Shown here piece by piece: positions 43,944-53,331 of a DNA stretch of 64,000 nt. Under the pieces are notes generated by a model. That model was not told the origin of the DNA, searched no databases, and worked only from the letters and a program-made list of their open reading frames with translations. A program made the position numbers and the translations under genes. Positions within the stretch are counted from its first letter, which is position 1; the number at the start of each line of letters is the position of its first letter. The DNA lies in assembly GCF_003182475.1 (NCBI RefSeq), contig NZ_QGTS01000006.1, forward strand, positions 248,001 to 312,000, written 5' to 3'. Source of the DNA: Mangrovibacter plantisponsor (GTDB taxonomy: Bacteria > Pseudomonadota > Gammaproteobacteria > Enterobacterales > Enterobacteriaceae).

Positions 43944-44741
43944 TTACAGAGTAAAAGCCCCTACCAGCATAGTGCGCGCCTGCCCGCCAATGTTCACCCG
44001 TCCAGGTTCACCCAACGCGAGCGACAACTCACCACCACGCGCAGAAGCCTGGAACGCATGCAATTGCGTTTTCCCAAGCTCAGCGCACCAGTAAGCCGCC
44101 AGAGCGCAATGTGCAGAGCCGGTTACCGGGTCTTCATTCACCCCCACCCAGGGAGCAAAGTAACGCGAAACAATATCGAACCCATTTTCGCCACGGGCGC
44201 TCACCACAATTCCACGCCCGGGTAACGCCCGTAAGGCCGCAAAATCTGGTGCCAGCTGGCGTACAACAGCTTCGCTACTGACCACAATAAAATGCTTCTC
44301 ACCGAACATGCCCTGTGCTGTTACTTGCTCATCAGTAAGCCCCAGTGCGGCAAGATATGCCAGCCCGGCAGGCACTGCCATATTGGGTGGCAACAGCGGG
44401 AAATCCATAGTGATAGCATCCCGCCCTGCCGTTACATGCAGCGGGCCAGAAAGGGTTGTGAATGTTAATGTTTCCCCGCTATTAAGCGCACCGGTTTGCT
44501 GTAAAACATGCGCAGTGGCGAGCGTACCGTGCCCGCACAAGTTAACTTCGGTAAGCGGGGTAAACCAGCGTAACTGCTGGCTGCCAGGGGTATAAAATGC
44601 CGTTTCGGAAACAGCCATTTCAGCGGCAATTTTTTGTAGCAGCGCATCAGGTAGTGGTTCGGGAGTAAGACACACCCCGGCAGGGTTTCCGGAGAAGGCC
44701 TGGTGCGCGAATGCATCCACCAGGTACATAGCCAGTTCCAT
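43944..44741 (-). CDS. PhzF-family isomerase-like protein
   Basis: I chose the ATG at 44741, after AAAGGA (265 residues). The two-lobed epimerase fold of the PhzF family is clear: LVDAFAHQAFSGNPAGVCL, MAVSETAFY with the catalytic Glu, LRWFTPLTEVNLCGHGTLATAHVL, and ENGFDIVSRYFAPW..VNEDPVTGSAHCALAAYW. The Glu and the Asp/His pocket of PhzF are kept. No phenazine genes are present, so this is one of the many stand-alone PhzF relatives of unknown substrate. It is 90 bp downstream of the AbrB-type gene. Confidence 0.88.
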   Translation of the reverse strand: MELAMYLVDAFAHQAFSGNPAGVCLTPEPLPDALLQKIAAEMAVSETAFYTPGSQQLRWFTPLTEVNLCGHGTLATAHVLQQTGALNSGETLTFTTLSGPLHVTAGRDAITMDFPLLPPNMAVPAGLAYLAALGLTDEQVTAQGMFGEKHFIVVSSEAVVRQLAPDFAALRALPGRGIVVSARGENGFDIVSRYFAPWVGVNEDPVTGSAHCALAAYWCAELGKTQLHAFQASARGGELSLALGEPGRVNIGGQARTMLVGAFTL

Positions 44742-44831
44742 GCAGACATCCTTTGTGTTAACGACTGAGCCAACACCCAGTATCACACAGTCCGGCTCAT
44801 CTGCGAACCGCGTATCTTTTTACCTACTTAC

Positions 44832-45899
44832 CTACTCTGTCGCACGCCTTTGCATCCAGTTGGCTATCCAGCGTGATAACAACGGCCCGGTCAGCATCAC
44901 CAGAATAAAGCGCCCGGTTTGCATCGCCATCACGAAAGGCAAATCCACATTACTGGACGAAGCGATAATCGCCACCGAATCCGCACCACCCGGACTGGTT
45001 GCCAGGTATGCGGTTAACGGGTCGATACCTGCGAACCGCACCAACAGCCAGGCAAACCCGGCACACACCGCCACCAGAGTGAATACGGAAAGCAGCACAC
45101 GTGGCAACGCATGGGCTGCATGGCGCAGGATCTCTGCGGAAAAGCGCAAACCAATGCCCCAGCCAACAAACGCATAAGCCAGTGCCAGCAAGGTTTCTGG
45201 CAGTGTAATAGCCAAACCACCGGCATCTTGCGCAACCGTTGCCAGCACCAGTGCCAGTAACATGGGCCCGGCAGGGAGCTTAACCCAGTGAGCCAGCAAT
45301 ACGCTGCCAGCGATAACCAGCAAAGTGGCGCATAGTGGCCACAGAGGTACCGGAGCAAACCAGTTTATCTGGGCTGCGGCACCATCCGGAATATCGCTCA
45401 CCCACAGGCGAGTTACCAGTGTGGCGACCAGCGCCACCACCATCACCCGCAAATACTGCATAAATGCCACCAGGCGCACATCGGCACCAAAGCTTTCCGC
45501 CATCAGTGTCATGGCGGTAGCGGCACCTGGAGAAGACCCCCAAATTGCCGTGGAACCAGGCAGAACCTGGTAGCGGGCTAACAGCCCTCCCAACACCAGG
45601 CTGGCGATAATAACCGAAACCACACACCCCAGAAACAGTGGCCACTGGCGAGCGATTTCGTGAAAAATCGAGGGAGGAATAGCGGCAGCAATCATAGCGC
45701 CCACCACGGCCTGCGCACTACGAAATAACGGGCGGGGAATACTCACCGGGCGGCTGGATGCCGCAAAACCAATAGCCGCAAACATCGGCCCCAGCAATAA
45801 AGCCGCCGGGATCTGTACCGCTTCCAGAACCAGAACCAGCAAGGCGGAAATCAGTACCAGCCCGCACCAGCGGGCCAGTGATGCCGGCGCCTTAATCAC
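44832..45899 (-). CDS. AbrB-family membrane protein
   Basis: This 355-residue inner-membrane protein has about ten helices in two repeated halves, each with a SPGG/GSSPGAATAMTLMA-type motif (residues about 120-135 and 295-310). That duplication and length fit the AbrB family (formerly called putative ammonia monooxygenases), which are transporters or regulators of uncertain substrate. Its ATG overlaps the isochorismatase stop by 4 bp. Confidence 0.85.
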   Translation of the reverse strand: MIKAPASLARWCGLVLISALLVLVLEAVQIPAALLLGPMFAAIGFAASSRPVSIPRPLFRSAQAVVGAMIAAAIPPSIFHEIARQWPLFLGCVVSVIIASLVLGGLLARYQVLPGSTAIWGSSPGAATAMTLMAESFGADVRLVAFMQYLRVMVVALVATLVTRLWVSDIPDGAAAQINWFAPVPLWPLCATLLVIAGSVLLAHWVKLPAGPMLLALVLATVAQDAGGLAITLPETLLALAYAFVGWGIGLRFSAEILRHAAHALPRVLLSVFTLVAVCAGFAWLLVRFAGIDPLTAYLATSPGGADSVAIIASSSNVDLPFVMAMQTGRFILVMLTGPLLSRWIANWMQRRATE

Positions 45900-46453
45900 C
45901 TGGCGCTAACCTGTGCCAGAACATCGGCTGTGGTGCCGGTTTCCCCAAGACGCGGGAAAATACGTTCAATGCTGTTCGCATGGGTTTCTGCCGCCAGATC
46001 GGCCATTGCATCTACCGCCAGCGCCACGTTGTAACCCAGCTCATACGCCTGGCGGGCAGTGGATTCAACACCAATACTGGTTGCCACACCCACCACAATA
46101 ACCTGGGTCACACCCCGTTGTTGCAGTTCACTATGCAGCGGCGTGTTGTTAAATGCGCCCCAGGAGTGTTTAGTAACAGTGATATCGCCAGCCTGTGGGG
46201 TCATTTCCGGGATAAGCGTTGCCCAGTTGGCAGGCAATTCACCACTGTGGCGCGGCTGTTCTGTACGCCCGGGAGCGCCCCCGGCAACATTCACCAGCAC
46301 CACGGGGAGCTGTGCGTTGCGAAAAGCGCCAACCAGTTGGGCGCATTTTTCAATAACCGGGCGAGTATCCTGCGCGCCAGGCAGAGAAACAATGCCATGT
46401 TGCAGGTCGATAACGATCAGTGCCGTATTGGCATCAAGGGTAGTAATAGCCAT
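45896..46453 (-). CDS. Isochorismatase-like hydrolase lacking the catalytic cysteine (YecD-like)
   Basis: I chose the ATG at 46453, after GAGAGG (185 residues). The Asp (LIVIDLQHG) and Lys (VTKHSWGAF) of the family triad are present, but the nucleophile Cys is Gly (GVATSIGVESTAR). E. coli YecD has the same replacement, so this is a known subgroup of unclear catalysis rather than a fresh mutation. It is 10 bp after the marR gene and overlaps abrB by 4 bp. Confidence 0.85.
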   Translation of the reverse strand: MAITTLDANTALIVIDLQHGIVSLPGAQDTRPVIEKCAQLVGAFRNAQLPVVLVNVAGGAPGRTEQPRHSGELPANWATLIPEMTPQAGDITVTKHSWGAFNNTPLHSELQQRGVTQVIVVGVATSIGVESTARQAYELGYNVALAVDAMADLAAETHANSIERIFPRLGETGTTADVLAQVSAR

Positions 46454-46463
46454 GTATAACCTC

Positions 46464-46895
46464 TCAGGATGAATAGTCAGCCAGTTTCTGGAGTAAAGGG
46501 ACAAGTTGCGTTAATTGCCGCTGTTCGTCCTGTGAAAGCTGGCTCTCCATGGCTTGCAATAACCAGTCATCACGCATTGCGCGGTTAGCTGACACCAGCG
46601 CCAGGCAGGCTTCAGTGGCGTGGTAACGTGTTTTGCGCCCGTCGTTCGGGTCGGGTTCACCGGTCACCATGCCGGATGCCTGTAAACTGGCAACGGTTGC
46701 GCCCATTGACTGGGTTCGCACCCTTTCAGCATCGGCCAGTTCGGTAACCGTCATGGCACCATCACGCACCAAATAGCCCAGCACAGCAACCTGAGACCAG
46801 GTTAAATCGCCCGGAGGTGCAGATGCGCGCAAACGGCGCGACAGCCTGCCAACCAGGCTGCGCAGGCTGGCAGCGGTTAGGGTTGAATCGTTCAT
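46464..46895 (-). CDS. MarR-family regulator
   Basis: This 143-residue winged-helix protein has the MarR pattern: LTWSQVAVLGYLVRDGAMTVTELADAERVRTQSMGATVASL and the wing GMVTGEPDPNDGRKTRY. It leads the marR-isochorismatase-abrB unit and probably represses it in response to a phenolic or related ligand. The short sequence before its ATG is the likely operator region. Confidence 0.9.
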   Translation of the reverse strand: MNDSTLTAASLRSLVGRLSRRLRASAPPGDLTWSQVAVLGYLVRDGAMTVTELADAERVRTQSMGATVASLQASGMVTGEPDPNDGRKTRYHATEACLALVSANRAMRDDWLLQAMESQLSQDEQRQLTQLVPLLQKLADYSS

Positions 46896-46994
46896 TTTAT
46901 GCGCTCCTTACTCCATACAGGCAGTCTACAGTTACGAAGGAAAACTTGGTAGTTTACCTTCGTATCATTTTGTAACCACCCGGTTAACAGGGAC

Positions 46995-47026
46995 AAAAAA
47001 GCCCGCCAGCATGGAAACTGGCAGGC
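46995..47026 (-). terminator. Rho-independent terminator of ansB
   Basis: On the minus strand GCCTGCCAG pairs with CTGGCGGGC around an 8-base loop and is followed by TTTTTTG. It ends the asparaginase transcript. Confidence 0.85.
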
Positions 47027-47045
47027 AGGTAATAACGATATTGTG

Positions 47046-48104
47046 TTAATACGAATCAAAAATAGCCTGGATACTTTCTGGCGACTCAGTTTGTGTCAAA
47101 GCCAGTTGCAGCAAGATGCGTGATTTCTGTGGGTTCAGTGTGCCTGCAGCCACAAAGCCATACCGGGCATCATCAATTTCCGCATCACGCGTGGTAGCGC
47201 CGCCAGGTACTCGCGAAGAGCGCACAACAGCAACACCCTGCCTGCGCACTTCAACCAGTGCATCAAACACCTGGTGGTAAAGATTACCGTTGCCCACACC
47301 GGCACTGACAATCCCTTGTGCGCCCTCGCCAGACAGCGCCTTCACTGGTGCCGCAGAGGCGTTGGCGTAGTTATAGACAATATCCACCTTTGGCAGGGCA
47401 TCAAGTTTGCTGACATCAAACACAGTCTGAGCCGGATGCCTGCGTGCAGAAACCCGCAGGTATTCGACCCGCCCATTGTGAACCAGCCCCAGTGGGCCAA
47501 AATTCGCACCCTGGAAAGTCTGCACCCCGGTGGTGTGGGTTTTTGTCACGTCGCGGGCATCAAACACCATGTCATTCATTGCCACCAAAACACCCCGGCC
47601 CGCCGAGTGTTTATCTGCCGCAACCACCACTGCGTTATACAAATTAAATGGCCCGTCTGCGCTCATTGCGGTTGCCGGACGCATCGCCCCCACAAGAACC
47701 ACTGGTTTATCGCACTTTACCGTGAGATCAAGAAACCAGGCCGTTTCTTCCAGCGTGTCTGTACCGTGGGTAACCACAAAGCCATCGCTGGCCGCGCATT
47801 GTGCATTAATCTTTTTAGCTAATGACAACCACACTTTGTCATTCATGTCTTGTGAGCCAATATTTGCCACCTGCTCACCTTTAATAATGGCCATATCACT
47901 AAGCTGTGGCACTGCGGCAACTAACTGGTCAACATTAAACTGCCCGGCAACATAGTTAGATTGTGTGGCGGACTCACCACCACCAGCGATGGTGCCACCG
48001 GTTGCCAACAGAGTGATTGTTGGTAAGGTTTGCGCAAAAACGGAAACGGGGGAAACGAGTGAAAAAACAAATGCACTTGATATAAACGAACGGGGAATGA
48101 CCAT
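47046..48104 (-). CDS. ansB: Periplasmic L-asparaginase II
   Basis: I chose the ATG at 48104, after GGAGAG (352 residues). A signal peptide ends near residue 24 (SVFAQ). The mature enzyme follows E. coli AnsB: TLLATGGTIAGGG with nucleophile Thr35, THGTDTLEETA with the second catalytic Thr-Asp pair, and KCDKPVVLVGAMRP. It converts asparagine to aspartate in the periplasm. It lies 261 bp downstream of a sugar-type ABC operon in the same direction, so it could be co-expressed or have its own promoter. The relative FraE acts on fructose-asparagine, but fraB/fraD genes are not here. Confidence 0.93.
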   Translation of the reverse strand: MVIPRSFISSAFVFSLVSPVSVFAQTLPTITLLATGGTIAGGGESATQSNYVAGQFNVDQLVAAVPQLSDMAIIKGEQVANIGSQDMNDKVWLSLAKKINAQCAASDGFVVTHGTDTLEETAWFLDLTVKCDKPVVLVGAMRPATAMSADGPFNLYNAVVVAADKHSAGRGVLVAMNDMVFDARDVTKTHTTGVQTFQGANFGPLGLVHNGRVEYLRVSARRHPAQTVFDVSKLDALPKVDIVYNYANASAAPVKALSGEGAQGIVSAGVGNGNLYHQVFDALVEVRRQGVAVVRSSRVPGGATTRDAEIDDARYGFVAAGTLNPQKSRILLQLALTQTESPESIQAIFDSY

Positions 48105-48365
48105 TCTCAACTCTCCTGTCGAGGCTATATTCCAGTAAGGGCTATGTATTCCAGTAACCGTGCGCCTTCCCACCGCCGGGCGATAAAAACACCAACACCC
48201 GCCCAGGAAAACGCCACGGCATTATCACCAGGTACTGGTTTTTTTCTGTGATACATCCCCAGGGAATCCCGTTCCCACCCGGCAAAATACCCGGCTTGCG
48301 GTACAGGCCGCAAAATTGCCGGCCAGCCAGTGCCCGGCGGGCTCGTTCAACCTTCACGACAAGTT

Positions 48366-49322
48366 TCAACCTGGCCGGGATACCCCCATCATGCCGCGCA
48401 CCTGAATAAAGCACAGCAGTAATGTGCCCCACAGTGCCATGGTGAGATAAGGGCTGACTCCCATCATGTTAAAGCCACTTTCAATGGTTTGCAGGAGAAA
48501 CAACGCCAGCACCATGCCAATAATACGCCCGCTACCGCCATCGGGGTTTACCCCGCCCAGAACCGCAGCCAGAATCGACACCAGCAGGTAAGATTCCCCA
48601 TAAGAGGCTTTGGCAGAGTTCAGTTTGGACATCATTAAAAACGCGGCCACCGCGCACAACAGCGCAGAAATCACATACACCTGAATCAGCACCCGGCGGG
48701 TATTAATCCCGGCATAACGTGTTGCCCGTTCATTGGAGCCAATCAGGTAGATGGCGCGGCCCAACGGGCTTTTCTCCAGCAGCACCCACAGCCCCAGCGC
48801 CACCAGCGCAAACAGCCACAACGGCAGCGGGATACCAAACCACTGGGCATGGTTCAGCCACAACACCCAGTCCGGGTAATTGGCAATGGCACTGCCGCCG
48901 GTTATCAAAATATTGATACCTTTCAGCAAGGTCATCATGCCAAGGGTTGCCAGAATCGGCGATACCCGTATCCCGGCAATCAATACGCCATTACATAAGC
49001 CGATAAGCACCGCAGTGCCTGCACCGGCACCCAACGCACCCAGTGCAGAAAGCCAGCCCGGCGGATAACTGGTTGCCACCCAGGCCATAACCAGTGAACA
49101 GGCGTTGGCCGTGCCAATAATCGAAAGATTAATCCCACCGCATAACATGGTCATCGCCATTGCCAGCGCCAGAATCCCCAGCACCGGCATTTGTGACGCC
49201 ACTGACTGAAAGTTACTGACCGACCAGAAAATATCCGGCATCAGTACACTGAAAGCGGCCACCACCAGCAACAACAACCCCACCAGGTAAAACTCCACAT
49301 TATTACGCCAGGCGATTTTCAT
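48366..49322 (-). CDS. ABC transporter permease, RbsC/LsrD type
   Basis: This 318-residue permease with about ten helices carries the family signature MTMLCGGINLSIIGT, then NGVLIAGIRVSPILATLGMM and the loop YLIGSNERATRYAGI. It overlaps the other permease by 4 bp. Two different permeases form a heterodimer as in the AI-2 transporter LsrC/LsrD. Confidence 0.88.
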   Translation of the reverse strand: MKIAWRNNVEFYLVGLLLLVVAAFSVLMPDIFWSVSNFQSVASQMPVLGILALAMAMTMLCGGINLSIIGTANACSLVMAWVATSYPPGWLSALGALGAGAGTAVLIGLCNGVLIAGIRVSPILATLGMMTLLKGINILITGGSAIANYPDWVLWLNHAQWFGIPLPLWLFALVALGLWVLLEKSPLGRAIYLIGSNERATRYAGINTRRVLIQVYVISALLCAVAAFLMMSKLNSAKASYGESYLLVSILAAVLGGVNPDGGSGRIIGMVLALFLLQTIESGFNMMGVSPYLTMALWGTLLLCFIQVRGMMGVSRPG

Positions 49323-50290
49323 AACAGACTCCGGTTCTGGTGCTGGCTCCAGGCAGTCGCACTGATACTCACAACGATGATGCTGCCGGTAATCAGTGTT
49401 TGCCAGTAAGAGGATACGCCCAGTAAATTCAGGCCGTTTTGTACTACCGCCAGTAAAATCACCCCTAATAATGTACCGGTGAGCGTACCCCGGCCGCCCA
49501 CCAGACTGGTTCCGCCCAGCACCACCGCCGCCAGCACTGTCAGTTCATAGCCCAGTAGTGAATCAGGCGCCACGGTTTGAACTGTCCAGGCCTGAACCAC
49601 ACCCGCCACACCCGAAAGAAAACCCATATAGCCATAAACAAACAGGTGCAGCCGCAACACACTGAAGCCAATACGGCTGGCAGATTCCCGGTTGCCGCCC
49701 ATGGCGTAAATCTTGCGGCCAGTGGTGGTGAAATTCATGATAAGCCCGGTCAGTGCCACCACCGACAACATCGCCAGTAATGGCAGGCTCAGCCCGTAGT
49801 CATAACCATCTGCATCGGTGTATTTGAACAGCATGATGCCTTTTTCGAACCAGGGGGGAAAATCGTACAGCCACACCCCTTTGCTCAGCCATAACAGCAG
49901 GCCGTAGAAAATATTCAGCGTAGAAATAGTAATGATGATAGACGGCACATTCAGGCGATTAACCAGCAGAGCATTGACCAGGCCCAGCAGCACGCCAATA
50001 CCGCCAGCCAGTAAAAACGCCACGGCAAAGTTGCCGCCAATGTGATGCAACAGCAACACCATGCCGTACTGGGCAATAATGGTCATCGCCGGAAAAGAAA
50101 TATCAATACCGCCAGAAATCAGCACCATAAACAGCCCGCAGGCCAGAATGGTTAACATGGCATAGTTATTCACCAGGTCATACAGGTTACCCAGGGTAAA
50201 AAACTCATCGCTTTTCCAGGCCAACCCGGCAAACAGCACCACAATCAGTAGCCCCAGCCAGGTTTCGTGGCGTTTGAATAAATCAGCCAT
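49319..50290 (-). CDS. ABC transporter permease, RbsC/LsrC type
   Basis: This 323-residue permease has LISGGIDISFPAMTIIAQYG, NALLVNRLNVPSIIITISTLN and YAMGGNRESASRIGF, as in ribose/AI-2 type permeases. Its start overlaps the ATPase stop by 8 bp. Confidence 0.88.
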   Translation of the reverse strand: MADLFKRHETWLGLLIVVLFAGLAWKSDEFFTLGNLYDLVNNYAMLTILACGLFMVLISGGIDISFPAMTIIAQYGMVLLLHHIGGNFAVAFLLAGGIGVLLGLVNALLVNRLNVPSIIITISTLNIFYGLLLWLSKGVWLYDFPPWFEKGIMLFKYTDADGYDYGLSLPLLAMLSVVALTGLIMNFTTTGRKIYAMGGNRESASRIGFSVLRLHLFVYGYMGFLSGVAGVVQAWTVQTVAPDSLLGYELTVLAAVVLGGTSLVGGRGTLTGTLLGVILLAVVQNGLNLLGVSSYWQTLITGSIIVVSISATAWSQHQNRSLL

Positions 50291-51767
50291 TGACCACCCC
50301 GGCTATCATCTCTTGTGTACTGTTTTCTGGCAGGAAACTGTGGGTTAACCGCCCCTGCTGCATCACCAGAATACGGTGGCTCTGGTACCAGGCTTCTTCA
50401 ATTTCATCGCAAATCATCACTACCGCGATACCATGGTTCGCCAGGTCGCTAATAATCTGGTAAATCCCGGCTTTGTTGGCGATATCCACACCAACCGTTG
50501 GGCTGTCGAGAATCAATAACCGGGGAGTAATCGCCAGCCATTTGGCAATTGATACCCGCTGGGCGTTCCCCCCCGATAACGTATTCACCGGCAAATGAAC
50601 ATCAGGCACTTTAATGCTCAGCGCTTTTACCAGGCGGGACACCAGGCCCCGGCAACGGGTTTCATCAATCAGCCCCACAGTATTAGTGACCTGCGGGAAC
50701 ACCGTGCTGATAACGTTATTCTCGATAGACTGCGCCATTACCAGCCCACGGTTCATCCGGTCTTCTGAGACATAACCAATGCCCTGGCTGATCGCATCCT
50801 GGTTACTGCGCAGTTTCACCGGGCGGCCATTAATGCGGATTTCACCGCTGTCTGGCCGGGTGAGCCCGAACAGGCTCAGACAAAGTTCAGTGCGCCCGGC
50901 ACCCAGCAGCCCGACAATGGACACCACTTCTCCGGCCTCCACCTGAAACGACACATCCTGGTATTCCCCGGCCCGTGACAAGTTCACGACTTCCAGCACC
51001 GGCGTACTGCCCGCACTCTGGCGCAATGCGCGAGTCTGGTATTCAAACTGCTGCCCCGTCATCAGGAAACCCAGGTGTTGCGTTGTCATATCGGCTGCCG
51101 GGTAAGTGCCCACAAGTTCACCATCCTTAAGAACCGTGATGTTGTCCGACACCGCCAGCACTTCTTCAAGCCGGTGGCTGACAAACACCACACAGATACC
51201 TTTTTCCCGAAGCTGGCGCACCACCGCCAGCAACCCTTCCACTTCCTGATGGGTTAGCGAAGCCGTGGGCTCATCCATAATAATCAGCCTGGCATCCTGG
51301 GCCAGTGCGCGGCAAATAGCCACCAACTGGCAACGGGCAATAGACAGCGATTCCACGGACGTATCCAGTGGCAGGGAAACATGAATACTCGCCATTGCCT
51401 GTTCAGCAACCAGGCGTAGTGCCCGGCGTTTCACCAGCCAGCCGTGGTGGTAGTGGTTGACGGCAATGTTTTCCCACACACTCAGGTTGGGAAACAGCGA
51501 GAGATCCTGGTAAATCACCTGGATCCCCTGAGCAACAGATGCCGAAGGCGTCAGGCGCGACCAGTGCTGGCCGCCAAGAGTTATCTGCGCACCGTCATCA
51601 GGGCGGTAAACCCCGGAAATAATTTTGATCAGTGTGGATTTGCCACAACCATTTTGCCCGGCAAGGCAGTGCACTTCGCCAGGCAGAAAATCGAGCGCCA
51701 CGTCGTTAAGCGCACGGGTGCCGTGAAAGGTTTTACTGATATGACGCAGTGAAAGAAACGGTTCCAT
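50283..51767 (-). CDS. Sugar-type ABC ATPase with two ABC domains (RbsA/LsrA-like)
   Basis: This is a 494-residue tandem ATPase. Domain 1 has AGQNGCGKSTLI, and its signature region reads ESLSIARCQLVAICRALA, a non-canonical LSGGQ as in several RbsA/LsrA proteins. The first Walker B is IIMDEPTASLT. Domain 2 has a degenerate P-loop (GLLGAGRTEL) and a standard signature (LSGGNAQRVSIAKWL). Such ATPases power ribose, galactose or AI-2 importers. It is separated from the binding-protein gene by 75 bp with a hairpin. Confidence 0.9.
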   Translation of the reverse strand: MEPFLSLRHISKTFHGTRALNDVALDFLPGEVHCLAGQNGCGKSTLIKIISGVYRPDDGAQITLGGQHWSRLTPSASVAQGIQVIYQDLSLFPNLSVWENIAVNHYHHGWLVKRRALRLVAEQAMASIHVSLPLDTSVESLSIARCQLVAICRALAQDARLIIMDEPTASLTHQEVEGLLAVVRQLREKGICVVFVSHRLEEVLAVSDNITVLKDGELVGTYPAADMTTQHLGFLMTGQQFEYQTRALRQSAGSTPVLEVVNLSRAGEYQDVSFQVEAGEVVSIVGLLGAGRTELCLSLFGLTRPDSGEIRINGRPVKLRSNQDAISQGIGYVSEDRMNRGLVMAQSIENNVISTVFPQVTNTVGLIDETRCRGLVSRLVKALSIKVPDVHLPVNTLSGGNAQRVSIAKWLAITPRLLILDSPTVGVDIANKAGIYQIISDLANHGIAVVMICDEIEEAWYQSHRILVMQQGRLTHSFLPENSTQEMIAGVVNG

Positions 51768-51780
51768 AATCGTAATCCAC

Positions 51781-51807
51781 CCGGTCCTGGTGCTGGCACC
51801 AACCGGC
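51781..51807 (-). repeat. Hairpin between binding-protein and ATPase genes
   Basis: Nested arms CCGGT/ACCGG and GGTGC/GCACC surround a small loop. A hairpin here is typical of operons that make more binding protein than transporter. Confidence 0.5.
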
Positions 51808-51842
51808 CAGAGGGCATAACCGCCCCTGGCCTTGTACCAAAC

Positions 51843-52826
51843 TCAATACAGCGAATCGATATTGTCTTTATTCACCAACAACACTTTGTGGAAGCGAATG
51901 ATATGTTTATCCATATCCACTTCCGCTTTCCCCAGGTTCTTCACTTCAAAGTCAGGCTTGATGGCGCCGCCGTTCAGCAACGTACTGGCGACAGCCGTCA
52001 GTGCATAACCGGCCGTTGCCGGATCGTAGGTGATCCCTTCAGTAATATCGCCACTGCGGATCAGCGAAGCTGCCTGAGACGGGATCATCATGCCGTACAC
52101 CGCCACTTTGTTTTTCGCGCGTTTTTCTTTCACTGCACGGCCTGCGCCAATTGGCCCGTTAGAACCGAAGGAGACAATGGCTTTCAGGTCCGGGTAGGTT
52201 TTCATCAGATCCAGCGTGGTGCGGCGTGAATCATCCACGCTTTCCGCAACTGGCATACGGCGGGTCACTTCATGCATTTGGGGGTAATGCTCTTTCTGGT
52301 ATTTCACCAGCAAATCTGCCCACAGGTTATGCTGCGGCACTGTCAGGCTGCCCACATAGATAACGTAGCCGCCTTTACCGCCCATACGCTTCGCCATGTG
52401 CTCAACGTATTCAGCCGCAAATTTCTGGTTATCAATAATTTCGATATCCCAGTTAGCGCTGGGTTGCCCAGGGGATTCATTGGTTAACACCACAATACCG
52501 GCATCACGCGCTTTCTTGAACGCAGGTTCCAGTACGTTGGCATCATTCGGAACAATGGTGATGGCATTCACTTTGCGGGCAATCAGGTCTTCAATGATTT
52601 TAACCTGTTGCGGCGCATCGGTACTGGCAGGCCCAACCTGGGAGGCATTCACGCCAAAGTCTTTTCCCGCCTGTACCACCCCTTCACCCATGCGGTTAAA
52701 CCAGGGCATACCATCAACTTTGGAAATATTCACCACCGTTTTTTCTTCGGCGTGCAACGGCGCAGACAACACCGCCGCCCCCATCAGTAATGCAGACAAC
52801 ATACTGGCAATAAATTGCTTACTCAT
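51843..52826 (-). CDS. Periplasmic binding protein of the LsrB/RbsB type
   Basis: I chose the ATG at 52826, after GAGG (327 residues). The signal peptide ends near PLHAEE. The mature part reads VVNISKVDGMPWFNRMGEGVVQAG, IARKVNAITIVPNDANVLEPA and GIVVLTNESPG, resembling LsrB and rhamnose-type binding proteins. True AI-2 import is doubtful because no lsrK, lsrR, lsrF or lsrG is present, so a sugar or sugar alcohol is more likely. It is first in the operon and lies 184 bp downstream of a good CRP site. Confidence 0.85.
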   Translation of the reverse strand: MSKQFIASMLSALLMGAAVLSAPLHAEEKTVVNISKVDGMPWFNRMGEGVVQAGKDFGVNASQVGPASTDAPQQVKIIEDLIARKVNAITIVPNDANVLEPAFKKARDAGIVVLTNESPGQPSANWDIEIIDNQKFAAEYVEHMAKRMGGKGGYVIYVGSLTVPQHNLWADLLVKYQKEHYPQMHEVTRRMPVAESVDDSRRTTLDLMKTYPDLKAIVSFGSNGPIGAGRAVKEKRAKNKVAVYGMMIPSQAASLIRSGDITEGITYDPATAGYALTAVASTLLNGGAIKPDFEVKNLGKAEVDMDKHIIRFHKVLLVNKDNIDSLY

Positions 52827-53331
52827 TTTCAGCCTCATATTTATTCGTCAGGACAGCGGTAAGAAAATGCGGCATACACAACAGACCATGAAATGTTGCC
52901 GCTTATCATGATTTTGTTACGTTTTTTTAACGACAGTCAGATTTGAAAATAGTTGGCGCGCCGGAAATATCCTGCTGGAAATATGGATAAACGCGCTGTT
53001 ATTTTTCTATGTGATGAGACTCACGCCCTGATGCAAAATTAATTGGGAATTACGTGAAAAATTAGCACCGGTGAAATACGACGTAGTTTAAAACACCGCA
53101 AATACCAGCTCTCACATCCCGTTTTCCTGATTATTATTGGGACTCAGTACTGGTTTTCCCAAAAATACGAAAAAAGCATGAATAGCCAGCGGCATACATC
53201 AGCCGGAGTTGCCCATAAGCCCTACTATGGCAGCAATAAAAATAGCCAAAATGTAATAACCATGAACTATAAATGGATAATTGCCCTGTCTTTCAGAGCA
53301 GCGAAAACAACCCTACACACAGGATATAACC
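52827..53331. promoter_or_regulatory. Divergent promoter region (ABC importer / DUF2235 gene)
   Basis: 505 bp, AT-rich, no gene seen. It holds the CRP site at 53010-53025 and the promoters of both flanking units. Confidence 0.5.
53010..53025. promoter_or_regulatory. CRP site
   Basis: TGTGA-TGAGAC-TCACG matches 9 of 10 consensus half-site bases. It lies 184 bp upstream of the ABC binding-protein ATG and suggests catabolite control of that importer. Confidence 0.6.

Noticed and set aside
48142-48432. 96-codon minus-strand frame between the permease and ansB
   Set aside because: It overlaps the permease end, lacks a good ribosome site and has a low-complexity Arg/Gly-rich composition typical of a chance frame.
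51843-52826. True AI-2 (Lsr) transport system
   Set aside because: No lsrK, lsrR, lsrF or lsrG is nearby; binding-protein similarity alone does not support AI-2.
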